From Herbihabitans rhizosphaerae (GTDB taxonomy: Bacteria > Actinomycetota > Actinomycetes > Mycobacteriales > Pseudonocardiaceae): DNA of 64,000 nt. The notes beneath the pieces were generated by a model. That model was not told the DNA's origin, did not search any database, and saw nothing but the letters and a program-made list of their open reading frames with translations. Each line of letters opens with the position of its first letter. The first letter of the stretch is position 1. The translations under genes were made by a program, and so were the position numbers. This document shows positions 33,040 to 42,733 of the stretch, one piece after another. The DNA is taken from NCBI RefSeq assembly GCF_004216555.1, contig NZ_SGWQ01000004.1, forward strand, positions 310,001-374,000. The letters are read 5' to 3'.

Positions 33040-36000
33040 ATGCCAGATTCCACGGGGAAGGTTGTCGCGCGGGCCGCTGTTCGAGTCCTGCCGGATACGA
33101 AGCAATTCGCACCCGCGCTGGACAAGTACTTGCGCAAAATCGAGGCACGAACCCGCCTGAACATTAAGACCGTTGCGGACACTACGGGCCTAGGCCGAGA
33201 AGTCAACACGGCTATTCGGGCAATCGAGCAGCGCTCGGCGGAAGTCAAGACCACAGCGAACACGATTCCGGCGTCCGCCGAAGTGGAGGCGTGGCGTAAG
33301 CGCGTCGAGCGCACCGAAGCGAAGATCCGAGTAGCCGTCGATAAGACCGCACTGGCGGCGCTGAACGGCATTGGCAAATCTGCGACGTTCTCCGTCAAGA
33401 CGGTCGGGGTGGCGGCGGCCATTGCGTCTGTTGCGGGTCTGGTCGCCATTGCTGGACAGGCCGCCGTAGCGGTCGGTCAGATGTCCGGTGCGCTCGGGCT
33501 GATTCCGGCAATCGGCGCTGTTGTCGGGTCCGCGCTTGCCACACTCATCGTCGGGTTCGAGGGCTTCGGCGCTGCCCTTTCGAGCATGAGCGATCCCGCC
33601 GCCTTCGCGGAGGCGCTAAAGAATCTCGCTCCCTCCGCACGAGAAGCCGCTATCGCGTTCCGCGACCTAAAGCCCGCGTTTCATCAGCTCCGGCTAGATG
33701 TGCAACAGGAATTGTTCCGGGGCCTGGGTCAGGAGATTCGCGCGGTAGGCAAGGACTACGCCCCGATTCTCTCGCGCGGCCTACAAGGCATCGCGAAAGA
33801 GGCGAACCTCGGCGCTAAGGAGTTCTCCGCCTTTCTGAAACAGGCGCAGACTAAAGCCGACTTCGGGGTGTTGTTCGAGAACGCGAAGCAATCTGTTCGC
33901 GAACTAGCACTAGCGATTCGCCCACTGTTCGAGGCGTTCCGCGACATCGGCACCGTAGGGTCGGAATTCCTTCCCGGCTTGTCCTCCGGTCTTCGTGAGG
34001 GGGCTGAGCGGTTCCGCGACTTCATCGCGGAGGCGCGAAAGACGGGGAAGCTCCGGGAGTGGATCAGTAACGGCCTCTCCGCAATCGGGGACTTCTTTCA
34101 GGTTCTCAAGAACCTTGGGTCGATCATCGGTAGCTTGTTTAAGGCCGCGAACGTCGAGGGCGTAAGCCTGCTCTCCGTGTTGAAGAACGGCACGAAAGCG
34201 GTCGCTGACTTCTTGAAGTCCGCCGATGGTGTGCGGATGCTCCGCCAAGTATTTGGCGGACTCGGTGACATTCTTGAGGGAATGACCCCGCTCTTTATGG
34301 AGCTGGGACGTGTCTTCAAGGACGTAATTGCGCCGTTGATTCAGCGACTTGGGCCGCAAATCGGAGACGTGTTCGCCTCGCTCGCGCCCGCCGTGGAGCC
34401 GTTCGCGAAGATTATTGAGGCGCTGGCGCCCGTGCTTGTGACCGTCGCCGATGTTGTGGCGCGAGTACTCGTAAAGGCGCTCCAGGCGCTACAGCCCGCC
34501 ATTGAAAAGGCGGCGCCCGCGTTCGAGCGCCTTGCCCGCGCGATCGGTGACGCGCTGATCAAGATCATTGAAAAGGTGGACTGGCAGAAGCTAGCGGACG
34601 GGTTCGTTCGCCTGGTCGACGCGGCGCTGCCCATGATCGAACTCTTTGCGAACCTAGCAAGTCATGTCATCCCGCTTCTCGTGAGTGCACTATCGGGAAT
34701 CGGCCCGGGGCTGGTCATAGCGGGTGCCGCCGTGCTGGCCTTCCGTAAGCTTCTCTCTCCGTTGGCCACGTTGATTACCGGCTCCGTCACGTCCGCGCTG
34801 GTCGGGCTTCCCAGGACCGTCGACTCATCCATGGGCAAGGTGGAAAAGACAGCGGCGGCCCGTATGAAGGGCTTGGGAAAAGTCCTGATAGGCGGGCTGG
34901 CCGCCGCATCGCTCGACTGGGACTACCAGTGGGACCAGAACAAAAACGCGGTCGAGAACTTCGGCTCGTTCGTGTCGAACAGCGTTGAAAACCTCTGGTA
35001 CGGCATTACTGGCATCTTCGGCAACGAACGTCCGACATATCAGCTCATTGAAGCGACGGACAGAATGCACGCGGCGGCTACTAAGGGAGCCGCCAACATC
35101 ATGGGGGCATTCGTGCCCGTCCCGTTGGGAATAGCCGGTGCGTTCGCCGCAGCCGAACCCGTTCTACAGGGCGCTGGTGCGGACGCGGCTCGGAATGTTG
35201 GCGCTGGAATCCTAGCGGGGACACCTTCCGTCGTCGCTGAGGCAGGCAAGCTCCCGGCGGGGATTACCGGGTCGCTCACGGCGGCCTCGTCGCTGTTCGG
35301 CGCTGCCGGCGTTGGCGTGGTCGCGAGCGTCGGCGCGGGAATCCTCGCTAACTCAGGCGCCGTGACCGGTGCGACCGACAGCGTTAAGGACAGCTCTCTC
35401 GATATCTGGGCTAGCTCGAACCCTGACCACTTTAGTAGCGGATGGGAAAACGTCGGTCAAGTCGGGATCGGTATTATCGGCAATTCCTCGTCCGTGTTCG
35501 GTGCGACTGACTCCGTGACAAGGGGCACCGTTGGCCGTTGGCTCGACACCCGTCCGGCAATGAACAACGCCGGCCGGAGTGTGGTCGGTGAAGTCGGCGC
35601 CGGAATATTGAGCAGCGCGCATGAGCCGTGGTCGTCCACCGACAGCGTTGGGCGCGGAATCCTGAGCAGGATCACCGACATTCGCGACGACATGGAGCGC
35701 GCGGGGTCGTCGGTGATCGCGGGCGTTACCGCCGGTATCCAGAGTGGGGCGGGCGGTGCCTTCGGGGCCGCCGGTCAGGTGGCAACCGGGATTATTGCCA
35801 AGTTTAAGGGCTTGATGGGTATTAAGTCACCGTCGAAGGTGTTCCGCAAGCTAGGCGTTTGGACGATGCAAGGCTACACACAAGGCATCGAGCATGAATC
35901 TCCGCGCGTCCTTTCCGCGCTGTCCACTGTCGCAGACGACGCCACTTCGCATTTCCGCCAGGTCTCCGCAGCATTCGACACGGACGACGGCATGGCGACG

Positions 36001-36117
36001 TCGGGCGGTATCGCACTGACTCAGAACATTTATCCGCAGCCTGAGCAGTCGGAAATCTCGATCGCAGTGCAGGCGTCTAGGCAACTCGGGCGAAAGCTCC
36101 GCACAATGATGGGGTGA
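33040..36117 (+). CDS. Tail tape measure protein
   Basis: 1025 residues, the longest phage gene. N-terminal coiled coil (about 1-120), a hydrophobic segment (VAAAIASVAGLVAIAGQAA), long helical repeats, further hydrophobic stretches, and C-terminal Gly/Ala repeats with VGAGIL units. At roughly 0.15 nm per residue it predicts a tail near 150 nm. No peptidase motif was noticed. Confidence 0.93.
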   Translation: MPDSTGKVVARAAVRVLPDTKQFAPALDKYLRKIEARTRLNIKTVADTTGLGREVNTAIRAIEQRSAEVKTTANTIPASAEVEAWRKRVERTEAKIRVAVDKTALAALNGIGKSATFSVKTVGVAAAIASVAGLVAIAGQAAVAVGQMSGALGLIPAIGAVVGSALATLIVGFEGFGAALSSMSDPAAFAEALKNLAPSAREAAIAFRDLKPAFHQLRLDVQQELFRGLGQEIRAVGKDYAPILSRGLQGIAKEANLGAKEFSAFLKQAQTKADFGVLFENAKQSVRELALAIRPLFEAFRDIGTVGSEFLPGLSSGLREGAERFRDFIAEARKTGKLREWISNGLSAIGDFFQVLKNLGSIIGSLFKAANVEGVSLLSVLKNGTKAVADFLKSADGVRMLRQVFGGLGDILEGMTPLFMELGRVFKDVIAPLIQRLGPQIGDVFASLAPAVEPFAKIIEALAPVLVTVADVVARVLVKALQALQPAIEKAAPAFERLARAIGDALIKIIEKVDWQKLADGFVRLVDAALPMIELFANLASHVIPLLVSALSGIGPGLVIAGAAVLAFRKLLSPLATLITGSVTSALVGLPRTVDSSMGKVEKTAAARMKGLGKVLIGGLAAASLDWDYQWDQNKNAVENFGSFVSNSVENLWYGITGIFGNERPTYQLIEATDRMHAAATKGAANIMGAFVPVPLGIAGAFAAAEPVLQGAGADAARNVGAGILAGTPSVVAEAGKLPAGITGSLTAASSLFGAAGVGVVASVGAGILANSGAVTGATDSVKDSSLDIWASSNPDHFSSGWENVGQVGIGIIGNSSSVFGATDSVTRGTVGRWLDTRPAMNNAGRSVVGEVGAGILSSAHEPWSSTDSVGRGILSRITDIRDDMERAGSSVIAGVTAGIQSGAGGAFGAAGQVATGIIAKFKGLMGIKSPSKVFRKLGVWTMQGYTQGIEHESPRVLSALSTVADDATSHFRQVSAAFDTDDGMATSGGIALTQNIYPQPEQSEISIAVQASRQLGRKLRTMMG

Positions 36118-36124
36118 TTTTTCG

Positions 36125-37000
36125 GTGTCTCTACCTCTCCGCGTGCGATGGTTTCTAGACGGTCTCGAATTCAACGGCGCTCCCGATTCCATGGGGCGCG
36201 AGTGGGTCATCGAAGTTGAAGAGGGGTGGTCGGGGAGCGCTCCGCCGCGTACGGCGCGAGCGCCCCGGCTGTCCCGACCCGGCGACCACCGCAGTCCCAA
36301 TTACAAGGGCGGGCGCATCGTCACGCTCTCCGGCTGGGTGTACTGCCCAACCTGGGAGGCGCGACGCGACGCAGAGCACACGCTGTCCGCGCTGTGCGGG
36401 GACCCGCACAGGCTCTATGAGCTGCGTTGCACAGAAGAGCTGGGCGACCTCTACACGCTCGTGGAATTGGACGCGGCGACCGAAGTCGAAATCCGCCCCG
36501 GCGGGCACTGGCTCGACTTTGACATCCAGCTCGCCGCGCCGGACCCGCGCCGCTGGTCGGTACAGACCCGATCGGCATCCGCTCGTCTGTTCGCGGACGG
36601 TGCCGGCGGAGTGGTCTACACCCCAGGCGTGGACTTCGTTCCTGGCGTGGAGTATGGCGCCATTGGGTCGACCGGCCGAATGGTGCTACGAAACGACGGC
36701 TACGCCGAGTCGGACATCCGATTCACTCTGACCGGCTCCACCCTCGTCAACCCTGCAATTCGGAACTCCAGTACGAGCGATCTCCTGTGGTACCGGGGCG
36801 ACCCTATCCTTCCGGGGCAGGTCCTCACGCTCGACTCCGCGACGACCGACGTTCGTCTCAACGGCGCCAACAAGCGCGCCCTACTCTCTCGCGCTCAGTG
36901 GTTCCGCATTCCGCCGCGCTCCGAGATTGAGCTTCGCTTTTCTGCTGACCAACCGGACCCCACCGCGCTTCTCGTGGCTGAGTGGTCCGACGCGTATTAA
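36125..37000 (+). CDS. Distal tail protein (Dit-like)
   Basis: 291 residues, GTG start. Matches siphovirus tail-component proteins: an N-terminal Dit core (GGRIVTLSGWVYCPTWEARRDAEHTLSAL) and a C-terminal galectin-like beta domain. It forms the ring at the tail tip. Confidence 0.8.
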   Translation: MSLPLRVRWFLDGLEFNGAPDSMGREWVIEVEEGWSGSAPPRTARAPRLSRPGDHRSPNYKGGRIVTLSGWVYCPTWEARRDAEHTLSALCGDPHRLYELRCTEELGDLYTLVELDAATEVEIRPGGHWLDFDIQLAAPDPRRWSVQTRSASARLFADGAGGVVYTPGVDFVPGVEYGAIGSTGRMVLRNDGYAESDIRFTLTGSTLVNPAIRNSSTSDLLWYRGDPILPGQVLTLDSATTDVRLNGANKRALLSRAQWFRIPPRSEIELRFSADQPDPTALLVAEWSDAY

Positions 37001-37015
37001 TCGGAGGTCCTTCAC

Positions 37016-38167
37016 GTGGCCACATCAGCACCAATGACGGACGCTATTCCGCTAATGGAATCGGACGGAGTCACGGGCCGCAACTCCGCGCGAGACTACC
37101 GGGTCGGGCTTATCGGCGCCTTGCTCGCGCACTCGGCGACCGGCGCCATCCGCGATGGTGTGATCCCGTCCGAGTGGGACCTTCCGAATAGATTCCGCGA
37201 CTTCAAGGTAATCCCAAACAACCCGACCACGCCCGACAACAAGGTGCGCGTGGTCGATGGCCGCGCCATCATTTCGCGCGCCGGCCAGGGACCGTACCTC
37301 GCGTTCTCGGACGTGTTTACTACGCTCGACACCGAGCCGGCAGAGCTGGTCAACCCGCGCATCGACTCCGTTATTGCGCAGATTTACGACCACGCTGCCG
37401 GCGATTCCACGTCCGGCCCACATGGTCCGCAGCTCCGCGTCATCAAAGGAGCCCCGCACGCGACTACTCCGGTTCCTCCGACCCTCCCGGGCGGTTCGAT
37501 CCGGCTCACGAACATCGCGCGCGCGGCCGGCGTTGACACGGTTAGCGCGGCCTCGATCACCGACACACGGAAAGCGGCGCACGTACACGGCACCCCGCGC
37601 TTCCTGCTTCCGGGCGACGCGCTCACGGACCCCGGGTACATCGACGGTGAGGAGCGCGTTCGGACGCTGCCTCACGTGCCGCCCGGAATTGACCCCCCGA
37701 CGCTTGTTGACCGGTGGTCCGGAGTCGACAACAAATGGCACGGCACGCAAACCCTGTGTTGGACTGGCACTCAAACTCCCGGCACCGCGCAGAATGGGCA
37801 GACAATTGTCCTGTCCACCTTCATCATCCCGGCGCTAGGTTACCCATACCGTATCGAAACGTCGTGCTCTACGAGCTGGGCTATCGACGTCGCGAACCAG
37901 GCAAACCAGCTCTGTGGCATCTCGACCAACTACGACTCAACTGACCGCGCCACAAACATTATCTCTGAGGGATTCGAGCTTTCTCAGTCGATCGCGGCCG
38001 GCTTCACTCAGGCGACAGTGGACTGCTCGGCGAATGCTTCGCCCGTGCTTGACGGAACGACTTCGCACACCGCACGGTGCTTCTTCCGCAATCTGTCTTC
38101 CGCCTTCTGGATGCCTGTTCAGGGTGGCAATGCCTGGAGCTTCCGAATCCGCGCGGTCCCCGCGTGA
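37016..38167 (+). CDS. Minor tail / baseplate protein
   Basis: 383 residues, beta-rich. Contains an N-terminal part with YRVGLIGALLAHSA and RVVDGRAIISRAGQGPY, as in actinophage baseplate proteins, and a probable receptor-contact C-terminal part with several Cys. GTG start. Its stop overlaps the next start (GTGA). Confidence 0.72.
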   Translation: MATSAPMTDAIPLMESDGVTGRNSARDYRVGLIGALLAHSATGAIRDGVIPSEWDLPNRFRDFKVIPNNPTTPDNKVRVVDGRAIISRAGQGPYLAFSDVFTTLDTEPAELVNPRIDSVIAQIYDHAAGDSTSGPHGPQLRVIKGAPHATTPVPPTLPGGSIRLTNIARAAGVDTVSAASITDTRKAAHVHGTPRFLLPGDALTDPGYIDGEERVRTLPHVPPGIDPPTLVDRWSGVDNKWHGTQTLCWTGTQTPGTAQNGQTIVLSTFIIPALGYPYRIETSCSTSWAIDVANQANQLCGISTNYDSTDRATNIISEGFELSQSIAAGFTQATVDCSANASPVLDGTTSHTARCFFRNLSSAFWMPVQGGNAWSFRIRAVPA

Positions 38168-39291
38168 GCGGCGAGCTATCCCTTCTCGTCTACGACACCC
38201 GCACGGGTCGAGTAGTCGATGAATGGGAAATGGCGAGCCAACCTAGATGGAGCCGGCGCCTGAGTGCGCCGGCTTCGTTGTCAGTGGACGTACATGTGCC
38301 GGACCTCGAACACAAAGACGACATGTGGGCGCTACTCGACATGTGGCGCTTCTCCCTCGCGCTCGTAGAAGACAGAACTGCGCTCGTCGCGGGGCCAATG
38401 ATCTCCGCCGATTTCCGGGACCGCGAGGGCGCCCCGGTGCTGGCGATCGAGTGCGGCGACCCGTGGTCGATTCTCATGCGCCGGCTGTGCATGGCGCCGA
38501 CCGCGACGAACCCGCGCGAGGCGGCGAGCAATGTGCAGCTTGGGCCGAACAGCCTTGCGGGCCTCGCGGCGGAACTAGTCGAGGCGGCACTTGACCGGCC
38601 CGCCGGGGACCTGCCGTTGATCATCCCTACGGGATTGCCGGCCGGCAGTCACGGCCGCGTGTATAACGCGTTTGATCTCGCCTTTTTCGGCGAGCGCCTA
38701 ACAGAACTGTCCCAAGTATCGGACGGGCCGGAGCTCGACTTTCATCCGTTGCTTCAAGATGAGGGCGCGACCATCCGGCATGAGGTACGTATTGGCGCAC
38801 CTGCTCTATTTCAGGCGGGCGAGCCTCATGTGTACGACTACGGCACGACCCTATCGTCTCTCGATGTCGACTTCGACGGCTCGCGCAACGCGCATTCCTG
38901 GTGGGTACGCGGCGATGGAATGAGCGTCGAGCTTCTCTACGGCTACGCCAGCTCAGACACCTATACGAACGCCGGTTGGCCGCGTCTGGAATCCGTCGAC
39001 TCATCGCATACATCAACGCGCGAACAAGAATTGCTCGACGGATATGCGACCGCGAACCGAGACACCTACGGCGATTCGATCTACACCTACGGCGCCACCG
39101 TTCGGTGGGACGGAACCGATCCGAGCGGCCGACAAACCGGCGCGCCACACATCGCGAATGTGCGGCTAGGTGATCACGTCATGGCGAGCGTGCAGGACCA
39201 CCCCCTTCTCCCGGACGTCGATCTGGTCTTTCGCGTCCTGGGAATTCAGGCAACCGGCCAGTCCGACCCAACTTTGGAATTGCTGAACTGA
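38164..39291 (+). CDS. Tail tip protein (Gp37-like / tail-associated)
   Basis: 375 residues opening with a VVDEWEMASQPRWSRRLSAP segment typical of ReqiPepy6 Gp37-like siphovirus tip proteins. Follows Dit and the baseplate protein in the usual order. No lytic motif was recognised. Confidence 0.72.
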   Translation: MSGELSLLVYDTRTGRVVDEWEMASQPRWSRRLSAPASLSVDVHVPDLEHKDDMWALLDMWRFSLALVEDRTALVAGPMISADFRDREGAPVLAIECGDPWSILMRRLCMAPTATNPREAASNVQLGPNSLAGLAAELVEAALDRPAGDLPLIIPTGLPAGSHGRVYNAFDLAFFGERLTELSQVSDGPELDFHPLLQDEGATIRHEVRIGAPALFQAGEPHVYDYGTTLSSLDVDFDGSRNAHSWWVRGDGMSVELLYGYASSDTYTNAGWPRLESVDSSHTSTREQELLDGYATANRDTYGDSIYTYGATVRWDGTDPSGRQTGAPHIANVRLGDHVMASVQDHPLLPDVDLVFRVLGIQATGQSDPTLELLN

Positions 39292-39300
39292 GGGAATCGC

Positions 39301-40062
39301 GTGGCGCAAGTAACACCGCAGCCAAACTCGGCTATTGAACACCGATTGATGAAGCTAGAGCAGCAGCTTCGCGAGATGCAGCGAAAGACCCTGTACTCCG
39401 CCGCAATTGAGGACGGTGGCCTTACGGTGACCGGCTCCGGCGGCATCACGGTTGAGGACCAAGAGGGACAGAAAATCTTCTTTACCGGCTCCGATCCCTC
39501 CTTGCCGCTACGCCCGGACGGAAGTCAGCAGTCCACTGTGGTTGTTCGCGACGACGCCGGACAGACTCGACTTCGATTGTGGGACCCGGACCCTCTCGCG
39601 GCGAACGGGTACACCCAGGCAATGTGGCAATACGACCACGCGGGCCGTCCTGTCTTTACGACCGACGTCGCGGGCGGCTTGGCCGAGCCGTGGTTGAACG
39701 TCCCGCTCTACTGCATGTACGCGATGGCGCCGGGGAGATACCCGTATACCTACCTCCCGATTGCTGATCTTGTCGGGAACATATGGGAGGGCCGCGTTTC
39801 GTATGTCTCGCACCCCGTGATCCAAGTTGATGGGACCTGGGGTCAGGCGACCGGCGTTAACGCGACGGATTACTTCTTGGACATCGGCCCGTCCACGTTC
39901 TCGTGGACCGCCGGACTCCTGGAGACCACCAATAAACGCTTCGACGTGTCGCACCTTCTCGGAGATCGCAACGTACCGATTGCGCTCCGTGCGACGCCGC
40001 ACGCCGGCAGTACCGGCGCCGTGGCTTTTCAGGTGCTCGGCTGCTGCCTCCGGCAGACGTAA
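39301..40062 (+). CDS. Minor tail protein
   Basis: 253 residues: an N-terminal coiled coil (IEHRLMKLEQQLREMQRKTL), a beta-repeat region (GGLTVTGSGGITVED), and a distinct C-terminal domain. Such organisation fits a trimeric tail fibre or tip protein. Confidence 0.72.
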   Translation: MAQVTPQPNSAIEHRLMKLEQQLREMQRKTLYSAAIEDGGLTVTGSGGITVEDQEGQKIFFTGSDPSLPLRPDGSQQSTVVVRDDAGQTRLRLWDPDPLAANGYTQAMWQYDHAGRPVFTTDVAGGLAEPWLNVPLYCMYAMAPGRYPYTYLPIADLVGNIWEGRVSYVSHPVIQVDGTWGQATGVNATDYFLDIGPSTFSWTAGLLETTNKRFDVSHLLGDRNVPIALRATPHAGSTGAVAFQVLGCCLRQT

Positions 40063-40070
40063 GGCTCGAT

Positions 40071-40352
40071 ATGACCTTGACAGAATTCCTGGCGTCCGGC
40101 GCCGCTATAGCCGCCGTGACGCAGGGACCCCAATACATTCTCGCTTGGCGGAAACGTCGCGCGGAAAAGGCCGAGCCGACCCCCGGAAACGGGGAAGTGC
40201 TCGCGGCCGTGCACTCCGTAGGTGCCCGCGTGGACAAGTTGGATTCCCGCGTTGACGACCTTGCCCGCGCCGTACGCGCCGCGCAGCAAACCAACGCAAT
40301 TCACGAAGACCGCTGGGCGGCTATCCGACCTATTCGGAGGTCTGCTCCCTAA
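40071..40352 (+). CDS. Membrane-anchored coiled-coil protein, holin candidate
   Basis: 93 residues: one weakly hydrophobic segment (about 5-27), a basic cluster (WRKRRAEK), then a heptad-rich coiled coil (VGARVDKLDSRVDDLARAV). Its stop overlaps the endolysin start, so lysis function is likely; whether it is the holin is inferred. Confidence 0.6.
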   Translation: MTLTEFLASGAAIAAVTQGPQYILAWRKRRAEKAEPTPGNGEVLAAVHSVGARVDKLDSRVDDLARAVRAAQQTNAIHEDRWAAIRPIRRSAP

Positions 40353-41242
40353 TGGCATATAGAAACACGTGGCTAGCCGATGTGCTACGCCGCGCGGGTC
40401 TCCGCGTGCGCGAAGTCCCTGGCTGGCAGTCGCGTGGGCACGGGGAGCTGGGCGACCTCCGCGCCGTCCTGCTCCACCACACCGCCGGCCCCGCGTCCGG
40501 CAACTACCCGTCCGAGGGCACCGTGGTCAACGGCCGCCCCGGGCTCGACGGCCCGCTCGCTCAACTGGGCCTCGCGCGCGACGGCACCTGGGTAATCGTC
40601 GCGGCGGGGCAGGCGTGGCACGCCGGCAACGGCGCGCACCCCGGCATCCCGACGAACGCCGGCAACCGGCACATGCTCGGCGTCGAGGCGGAGTCGACCG
40701 GACGCGGCGACTGGACCCCGGCGCAGCTCGACGCCTACCCGCGCGGAGTGGCCGCGATCCTGCGACATCTACGACTCGGCGCCGACCGTGCCATCGCGCA
40801 CAAGGAATGGGCGGCCCCGCGCGGTCGAAAAATCGACCCCGCCGGCTGGCCTGGCGACATGGCTGGCTTCCGCGCTGCCGTCGCGCATCACCTTCGCGGC
40901 GCCGCTCCGGCGCCGACCCCCGCCCCCATCTCCGACCCCTACGAGGAGTGCACCATGCCCGTTCCCGCCGGCACCGACGACCATGTGGTAGTGCCCGCCG
41001 CTGGGCGTCCGCCCTTCCTGTACGTGTTCGCCGCGTACGGCCGGAGTGTTCAAGCGCGTCTCGAGTTCGTCGGCCCGACGCCGAGCGCGGTCGCGGACCC
41101 GAACGCGAAGAGGTTTACCGGCCCGGGGCAGACGATCACGTTTCACGCCGACCGGCCCGGTCCGGTACGCATCCCTGACGGCACTGTCGGCGTGGTGATT
41201 CGTTACACGGCCGACCACTCCTTTACCGCGTTCGTGGGCTGA
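40352..41242 (+). CDS. Endolysin, N-acetylmuramoyl-L-alanine amidase
   Basis: Cuts the amide bond between muramic acid and the peptide. The 296-residue protein has an Amidase_2/PGRP catalytic domain (about 20-185) with zinc-site signatures LLHHTAGP and AHKEWAAPRGRKIDP, then a Pro-rich linker (APAPTPAPI) and a beta-rich C-terminal domain that may bind the wall. No signal peptide, so a holin is needed. Confidence 0.9.
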   Translation: MAYRNTWLADVLRRAGLRVREVPGWQSRGHGELGDLRAVLLHHTAGPASGNYPSEGTVVNGRPGLDGPLAQLGLARDGTWVIVAAGQAWHAGNGAHPGIPTNAGNRHMLGVEAESTGRGDWTPAQLDAYPRGVAAILRHLRLGADRAIAHKEWAAPRGRKIDPAGWPGDMAGFRAAVAHHLRGAAPAPTPAPISDPYEECTMPVPAGTDDHVVVPAAGRPPFLYVFAAYGRSVQARLEFVGPTPSAVADPNAKRFTGPGQTITFHADRPGPVRIPDGTVGVVIRYTADHSFTAFVG

Positions 41243-41257
41243 TGGTCGCCATCATGC

Positions 41258-41286
41258 TAGGGTGATAGCGACTCGCGGTCTAAACT
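41258..41286 (+). promoter_or_regulatory. Phage promoter with shared operator spacer (copy 3)
   Basis: The spacer GATAGCGACTCGCGGTC (41264-41280) is identical to copy 1. The -10 is TAAACT (41281-41286); the -35 position holds TAGGGT, a poor match. It precedes the early gene block; this transcript has a ribosome site (GGGAG). Confidence 0.72.
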
Positions 41287-41297
41287 AGGGAGCTGAC

Positions 41298-41912
41298 ATG
41301 CATGGAGTAGGGATCATCGGCCGCGCCCGTGCCGGCAAGGACACGCTCGCGAGCGTCCTCATTGAGGAGCGCGGCTTCACCCGCGTCGGGTTCGCGGACT
41401 CGATGAAAGCCTTGGCGCTCAAGGCGGACCCCATGATTGAGGGACCGTTGCCGGACTGGGGCTACCCCGCTGAGGGGCTAGTCGATCTCGTGCGGCAGAA
41501 GGGCTGGGAGCGTGCGAAGGATGACCACGCCGAGACGCGCCGCTTCCTCCAGCGCCTCGGCACGGGCGCGCGGGACGTGCTCGGGGAGGACGTGTGGCTT
41601 CGCGCGTGGGAGCGCAAGGCGCATCAGTTCCCGCGCGTGGTTGTCCCAGATGTCCGGTTTGAGAACGAAGCGGATTTGTTGCGCGCGAAGGGGTACACCC
41701 TCGTTCGCGTCGTGCGCCCGGGTCTGTCCACTTCGGACACTCACGTGTCGGAGACGGAGCAGGAGAGCATCCGCGCGGACGTCACGATCTCCAACGACAG
41801 CACGTACGCGGCATACCTCCGGCGCGCACACAACTTCATGGAGGCTCTCGACCGATGCTGCGCTTCCCCGATCGGCGTTGCGGTGCTGCGAAAAGTCACC
41901 CCTGCGGGGTAG
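41298..41912 (+). CDS. Deoxynucleoside monophosphate kinase
   Basis: Phosphorylates dNMPs to feed phage DNA synthesis. 204 residues with the P-loop GRARAGKDT (about 8-16), DVRFENEADLL and a lid region as in phage dNMP kinases. First gene of the early block, under promoter copy 3. Confidence 0.85.
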   Translation: MHGVGIIGRARAGKDTLASVLIEERGFTRVGFADSMKALALKADPMIEGPLPDWGYPAEGLVDLVRQKGWERAKDDHAETRRFLQRLGTGARDVLGEDVWLRAWERKAHQFPRVVVPDVRFENEADLLRAKGYTLVRVVRPGLSTSDTHVSETEQESIRADVTISNDSTYAAYLRRAHNFMEALDRCCASPIGVAVLRKVTPAG

Positions 41913-41914
41913 TA

Positions 41915-41937
41915 ACACCGCGAGCGACTCGCGGTGT
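41915..41937. terminator. Perfect hairpin with operator-like core
   Basis: ACACCGCGAG and CTCGCGGTGT pair over 10 bp around CGA, three bases after the kinase stop. It contains the GCGACTCGC core of the shared operator. It may be a terminator, a repressor site, or both; there is no T-tract. Confidence 0.55.
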
Positions 41938-41989
41938 GCGGTACGGTGTTGGCCACGGGTCACTAGGTACCAGAAGGAGGGGTCTGCCG

Positions 41990-42574
41990 ATGGCCGCGTT
42001 TGACGTGGAGTTGGACGCTCAACAACGCGAACACGTCGAGCGGGCAGTTTTGGCGGTTCGTGCAGCGTCGAGCGCCCGCACGGAGGAGGCGAACCTTACC
42101 GCCGCGCACGCGATCCACGATCTACGCGGATGCTTCCAGGACCGCGACGGCCGCCCGGACTACGCCGGAACGTCGAGCCGGTATCGGGGAGCAGCGGCGG
42201 AGGTTTACGAGCGCGCGGCTCGCGGGGACCGCAAGGAGGCCCAGCGGGTGAACCGCGCCGTCCAATACCACATGGCAACGGTACGACAGGAGCGAATGAC
42301 GCCGGAGGAGATCGCGGCGTACGGCCTCGCGCCGAAGACCCGCGCAGCGCAGCGCCGCGAGCAGCGGCACAGCCTGGCCAGCCCCACGGACGGCCCAGGC
42401 GTGGCACGTGCGGCGGAAAACCTCCGCGAGGTGGCGGAGGCCATCGCTGCGTCCACCTGTGGGCGGCTTCCGGGGCTGGTCCCCACCGTCCGCGATGACG
42501 CAATCGACCACCTTCGCGGGGCAGAGCGCGCGATTCAGCGCATCGTAGAGAACATCACGCAGCGCCGCCGCTGA
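41990..42574 (+). CDS. Hypothetical helical protein
   Basis: 194 residues, Arg/Ala-rich and helical throughout. A strong ribosome site (AGAAGGAGGGG) supports the ATG at 41990. Family not recognised. Ends before a clear terminator. Confidence 0.7.
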   Translation: MAAFDVELDAQQREHVERAVLAVRAASSARTEEANLTAAHAIHDLRGCFQDRDGRPDYAGTSSRYRGAAAEVYERAARGDRKEAQRVNRAVQYHMATVRQERMTPEEIAAYGLAPKTRAAQRREQRHSLASPTDGPGVARAAENLREVAEAIAASTCGRLPGLVPTVRDDAIDHLRGAERAIQRIVENITQRRR

Positions 42575-42589
42575 TCCTTCTTCGCGCTT

Positions 42590-42631
42590 AGCCGCCCCGA
42601 TCCCTCGCGGGTCGGGGCGGCTTTCTTTTTT
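42590..42631 (+). terminator. Rho-independent terminator
   Basis: AGCCGCCCCGA (42590-42600) pairs with TCGGGGCGGCT (42612-42622), followed by TTCTTTTTT. One of the clearest terminators in the phage. Confidence 0.92.
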
Positions 42632-42640
42632 GCCTAGAAT

Positions 42641-42664
42641 CTAATGTGACGCCGATCACATTAG
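42641..42664. promoter_or_regulatory. Crp/GlxR-type binding site
   Basis: Perfect 9-bp arms CTAATGTGA and TCACATTAG around six bases, containing TGTGA-N6-TCACA, the consensus of Crp-family regulators (GlxR or Crp in actinobacteria). It lies between a terminator and the RecB-like gene, overlapping a possible -10 (TAGAAT at 42635-42640). Confidence 0.7.
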
Positions 42665-42733
42665 TTCCGGAAGTGTGACCCACCCCCCTTGTACGTGATG
42701 CAAGCCAACTACATCACGAAAGGAGGGGTGCGC

